Shown in pieces: positions 4,412 through 7,270 of a DNA stretch of 7,270 nucleotides; the first letter of the stretch is position 1; each line of letters begins with the position of its first letter. Under the pieces are notes generated by a model. It ran no database searches. It saw only the letters and a program-made list of their open reading frames with translations, and was not told where the DNA came from. The stretch is from assembly GCA_015489035.1 (NCBI GenBank), contig WFMP01000205.1, positions 1 through 7,270 on the forward strand. The letters run 5' to 3'. The position numbers and the translations under genes are program-made. The DNA is from Candidatus Altimarinota bacterium (GTDB lineage: Bacteria; Patescibacteriota; Gracilibacteria; Absconditabacterales; Absconditicoccaceae).

Positions 4412-7270
4412 TTAACTCAACCACAATAATCTAGAGTTAGTGATGTTATACCCCAACTGTGTCATAACATTAGTATAAAAATCCAACTGTTTTTGATATT
4501 TGCAACTCTTATCATCGCTCTCTTTACCTGTTTTAAAATCAACAATAACCCAACCATTATTTTTTTTATCAAAATAGATAAAGTCAATAAATCCTGTTTT
4601 GTCATCAACATTAAATTCTAATTCAAATTGATGTTCAATACCATTGCAAAGTAGTTCATAAACATCACTTTTATAAAAACTATTCATATTCTCAGTGATA
4701 ACTTTTCTTTGTTTAGTTTCAAAAATCATCATCCTATCAAGTATTGTATCTTGATTCTCATTGAAATTATTCCAATATAATTCAATAATTTTATGAGTAG
4801 CTGTACCTAAGTCTGCTGCTATATTATTATCGCTTGTAGTTTCATTATCAGACGTAGCGCTTACTAAGCTTTTTGACTCAAAAATTATTGGCTTAAAAGA
4901 GTGCTCTATATATTTAACTTCTTCTTTTATTGTATCTTCTGTTGGAGTAGCTTCTAATTTTATACAATATTTCTCATTCTGCCCATAAAGCTCATCTTTA
5001 TCTATTTCCAATGATTTACATATCATATGAAGATAACTATCTTCACGGAGAGATACAATACTATCTTTTTTTTGTTTTAAATACCCAGAGATAACCACAT
5101 CATGTTCAGCACGAGTAAGTGCCACGTAAAGCAGTCTTTTTTTCTCTGCAAGGTGCTTTAGTTTATCTATCTCTTTTAGAACTCTATGGCTTAGAGGCGT
5201 ATAGTCATTTATCTTAAAACCAACTATCTCCTTCTTTTCGTTGTTGAGCGTAAAGTTATTATGTTTGAGTGCATCACTTGTAATTTGTGAGTATAAACCT
5301 TTGTCACTATTACCAAGTAAAACAAGGGGATAGGCTAAACCTTTTGTAGAGTGAATAGAACATATTTCTATTGATTTTGTGTTATCTGACTTGAAGAAGG
5401 CTTCAGGCTCTTTAGCTTCACTAAAATATATGGCATTTTCAATCAAAGATAAAAATTTGTAGAGATTTGATTCATTAGACTCCTCGTAATCTTTACAAAG
5501 TGTAAGAAATTTATACAGATTGGCTACTCTTTGTTCTATATCGTCATAGTGAGCATAGACTCCCATAATATTTGAATCATCATAGATATATTTTACTGCT
5601 TGAGATAGTGTCATGTTTTGTAATATCTTTACATAATGCATTAGCTTATCACTAACCTCATTAGCATCTAAATACTTTTTGATACTGTTATCATCACATC
5701 TAATTATATTTGATCTCATAGCACCCACAATATAATACTTTTGAGAATCGTTTAATGCTTCTTTTTGCTCTTTTAATAAAATGTCAATAGCTTTTAAAAC
5801 ATTAAATATATCATTAATCTCTTTAGTGTAGTAAAAGTTATCACTCGCACTTACCTTAGCGGTAATCCCTTTTGCTCTGAGCTTCTTTTTTAACTCTAGC
5901 ATCTTAGTGCTACTATCAAATACAATAGCTATTGCTTTTTCTCTATTTTTAATTAACTCAGATATATGTTGATAACGACTATTTTTACCATAATATATTT
6001 CACTTACAAACTGGGTAATGGTATCAAGCTCATCTAGTGGGGCATCTAGTTCTTTCTCCTCTGCTGTTTGATATGTTTGGGAAGTAATGAGATATTTGAA
6101 ACTACCTCTATCTTTTCTTTTTTTATTGAATACAAATAAATCTTGAGCTTCTGCCTCATAGTTTGATTTGATAAGTTTTAAATTTTCATCTTTTTTTAGC
6201 AGTGGGCCAAATATTTTATTTACAGTATCAAGAACTACTCCATCACTTCTATGATTTTTATCCATTGGTTCAATTGAAGAAAATATAGCTGTATCATGAA
6301 TGGCATCATTAAAGACTTCTATCTCTGCACCTTGAAAAGAGTAGATGGACTGTTTAGAGTCTCCAACTACAAAAAGGTTAGTATCCGCATTACAAGATTC
6401 TTTAACTATCTCAAATTGAGTGACGTTTGTATCTTGAAATTCATCGACCATAATATATTTGAAGTTAGTTTTTATTTCTGGAATAATTTCTAGCGTTTTA
6501 GTGATAATAGTATCAAAGTCTATTTTATTTAACTCATTTAGCTTTGCATCGTATTTATCTTTTATTTGATGTAGTAAATTTTTTATCTTATCTATTTTTT
6601 CAAAAAATAGAGTTTCTTTTCCCATATCAATATGAGTATAAACAGATAATAGCAAACTACTCTCTAACTCTTTTTTTATTGGGTCTGTTATTGGGAATTT
6701 CTTTTCTCCCATTGATGGAGCTTTGCTATTTACATCTAGCTCTTTCCAACTAACTGCATTAAAATTTACAAAGTTATCATAAAACTCTTGAAACCATTTT
6801 AATCTTAGAGGATCTTCTTGAAGTTCTATAAGTGCATCATCTATTAGTGGTAAAGGATATAGTTCATATATTAGTTCTTTGTAAGTAGTAATATCAATGC
6901 TATTTTTCTTGAAGCTGTTATAATCATTTCTAAACTTCGTATTACTCACATATTTGTTTATAAGATTGTTTATAAAAAACATACTTATATCTTGTGATAT
7001 ATCCAATACTAAATTTTTATTATCTTTACTATTTAATACATCAAAAATTATAGATGAAAGTTCTTTTTGCTTTTCATCATCTTTTATGATGTCTAGTTTG
7101 GTATCTATGCGTGCTATGTCAGCGTTTGACTTGATGATGTCAAGACAAAAGCTGTGAATAGTAGATATTTTAGAGTTAGAGCTATCAGTGTATGCTTGAT
7201 GCAAGGTTTCTTGTATATACTCTAAATGAGAGGCACTATACTCATTTGCCGTAGCAATAGACTCAAAGTC
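4412..7270 (-). CDS. UvrD-family helicase with C-terminal RecB/AddA-type nuclease domain, partial (N-terminus beyond window)
   Basis: The frame is open from the window edge: 952 codons are visible and the Walker A region is missing, so the gene starts beyond 7270. A TTG at 7204 is not the true start, since coding sequence of the family continues upstream of it. Numbering visible residues, I see STIHSFC (36-42, motif Ia region of AddA/RecB), Walker B VDEFQDT (275-281), motif III GDSKQSIYSFQGAE (303-316), NHRS (339-342), motif V IHSTKGL (639-645) and motif VI RLLYVALTRAE (712-722). The C-terminal nuclease follows, with GTATH (His826), GFIDF (Asp896), VDFKTGK (Asp911, Lys913) and YQKQLDFY (925-932), which matches the active-site order of RecB. 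The enzyme should unwind and degrade DNA ends using ATP. AddA normally works with an AddB partner, which would be expected upstream. A second, non-housekeeping AddA-like protein in a defence or repair cassette is an alternative. The DraG-family gene follows at once. Confidence 0.93.
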   Translation of the reverse strand, partial: DFESIATANEYSASHLEYIQETLHQAYTDSSNSKISTIHSFCLDIIKSNADIARIDTKLDIIKDDEKQKELSSIIFDVLNSKDNKNLVLDISQDISMFFINNLINKYVSNTKFRNDYNSFKKNSIDITTYKELIYELYPLPLIDDALIELQEDPLRLKWFQEFYDNFVNFNAVSWKELDVNSKAPSMGEKKFPITDPIKKELESSLLLSVYTHIDMGKETLFFEKIDKIKNLLHQIKDKYDAKLNELNKIDFDTIITKTLEIIPEIKTNFKYIMVDEFQDTNVTQFEIVKESCNADTNLFVVGDSKQSIYSFQGAEIEVFNDAIHDTAIFSSIEPMDKNHRSDGVVLDTVNKIFGPLLKKDENLKLIKSNYEAEAQDLFVFNKKRKDRGSFKYLITSQTYQTAEEKELDAPLDELDTITQFVSEIYYGKNSRYQHISELIKNREKAIAIVFDSSTKMLELKKKLRAKGITAKVSASDNFYYTKEINDIFNVLKAIDILLKEQKEALNDSQKYYIVGAMRSNIIRCDDNSIKKYLDANEVSDKLMHYVKILQNMTLSQAVKYIYDDSNIMGVYAHYDDIEQRVANLYKFLTLCKDYEESNESNLYKFLSLIENAIYFSEAKEPEAFFKSDNTKSIEICSIHSTKGLAYPLVLLGNSDKGLYSQITSDALKHNNFTLNNEKKEIVGFKINDYTPLSHRVLKEIDKLKHLAEKKRLLYVALTRAEHDVVISGYLKQKKDSIVSLREDSYLHMICKSLEIDKDELYGQNEKYCIKLEATPTEDTIKEEVKYIEHSFKPIIFESKSLVSATSDNETTSDNNIAADLGTATHKIIELYWNNFNENQDTILDRMMIFETKQRKVITENMNSFYKSDVYELLCNGIEHQFELEFNVDDKTGFIDFIYFDKKNNGWVIVDFKTGKESDDKSCKYQKQLDFYTNVMTQLGYNITNSRLLWLS

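Overview
The window is AT-rich, and every gene I can support reads on the minus strand, so transcription runs from high to low coordinates. Base composition and the style of the HTH/WYL-type regulator at the low-coordinate end suggest a Campylobacterota-like bacterium (Sulfurimonas, Sulfurovum or Arcobacter relatives). That assignment is an inference, because no rRNA or other taxonomic marker is present.

In transcription order: (1) A large UvrD-family helicase with a C-terminal RecB/AddA-type nuclease domain enters from beyond position 7270, without its Walker A region, and ends at 4412. (2) An ADP-ribosylglycohydrolase of the DraG/ARH family follows closely (4336-3584), and 18 bases later comes a small acidic protein of unknown function (3565-3281). 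(3) A roughly 100-bp gap holds a good candidate promoter with a perfect 12-bp palindrome at the expected start of transcription. It precedes a 66-residue unknown protein (3179-2979) with a strong Shine-Dalgarno site. (4) A 183-bp gap rich in inverted repeats leads to a 215-residue unknown protein (2795-2148). (5) A 115-bp gap with a candidate promoter leads to a tight pair: a YqiA-like alpha/beta hydrolase with a long novel N-terminal region (2032-1094), then a zinc-type Sir2 NAD-dependent deacylase (1092-235) whose start lies one base after the hydrolase stop. (6) The first 68 codons of an HTH regulator, probably a WYL-domain protein, run off the low-coordinate end.

Two genes bear on NAD/ADP-ribose chemistry: Sir2, which consumes NAD and yields O-acyl-ADP-ribose, and the DraG-family hydrolase, which cleaves ADP-ribosyl bonds. 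A predicted esterase is translationally coupled to Sir2. Together with a helicase-nuclease, a possible WYL regulator and several small unknown genes, this looks like an accessory (possibly defence or stress) region. Whether it is one functional system cannot be decided from the sequence, since several gaps contain their own candidate promoters. No tRNA, rRNA, CRISPR array, insertion sequence or convincing intrinsic terminator was found. No stretch over 300 bases lacks a gene.
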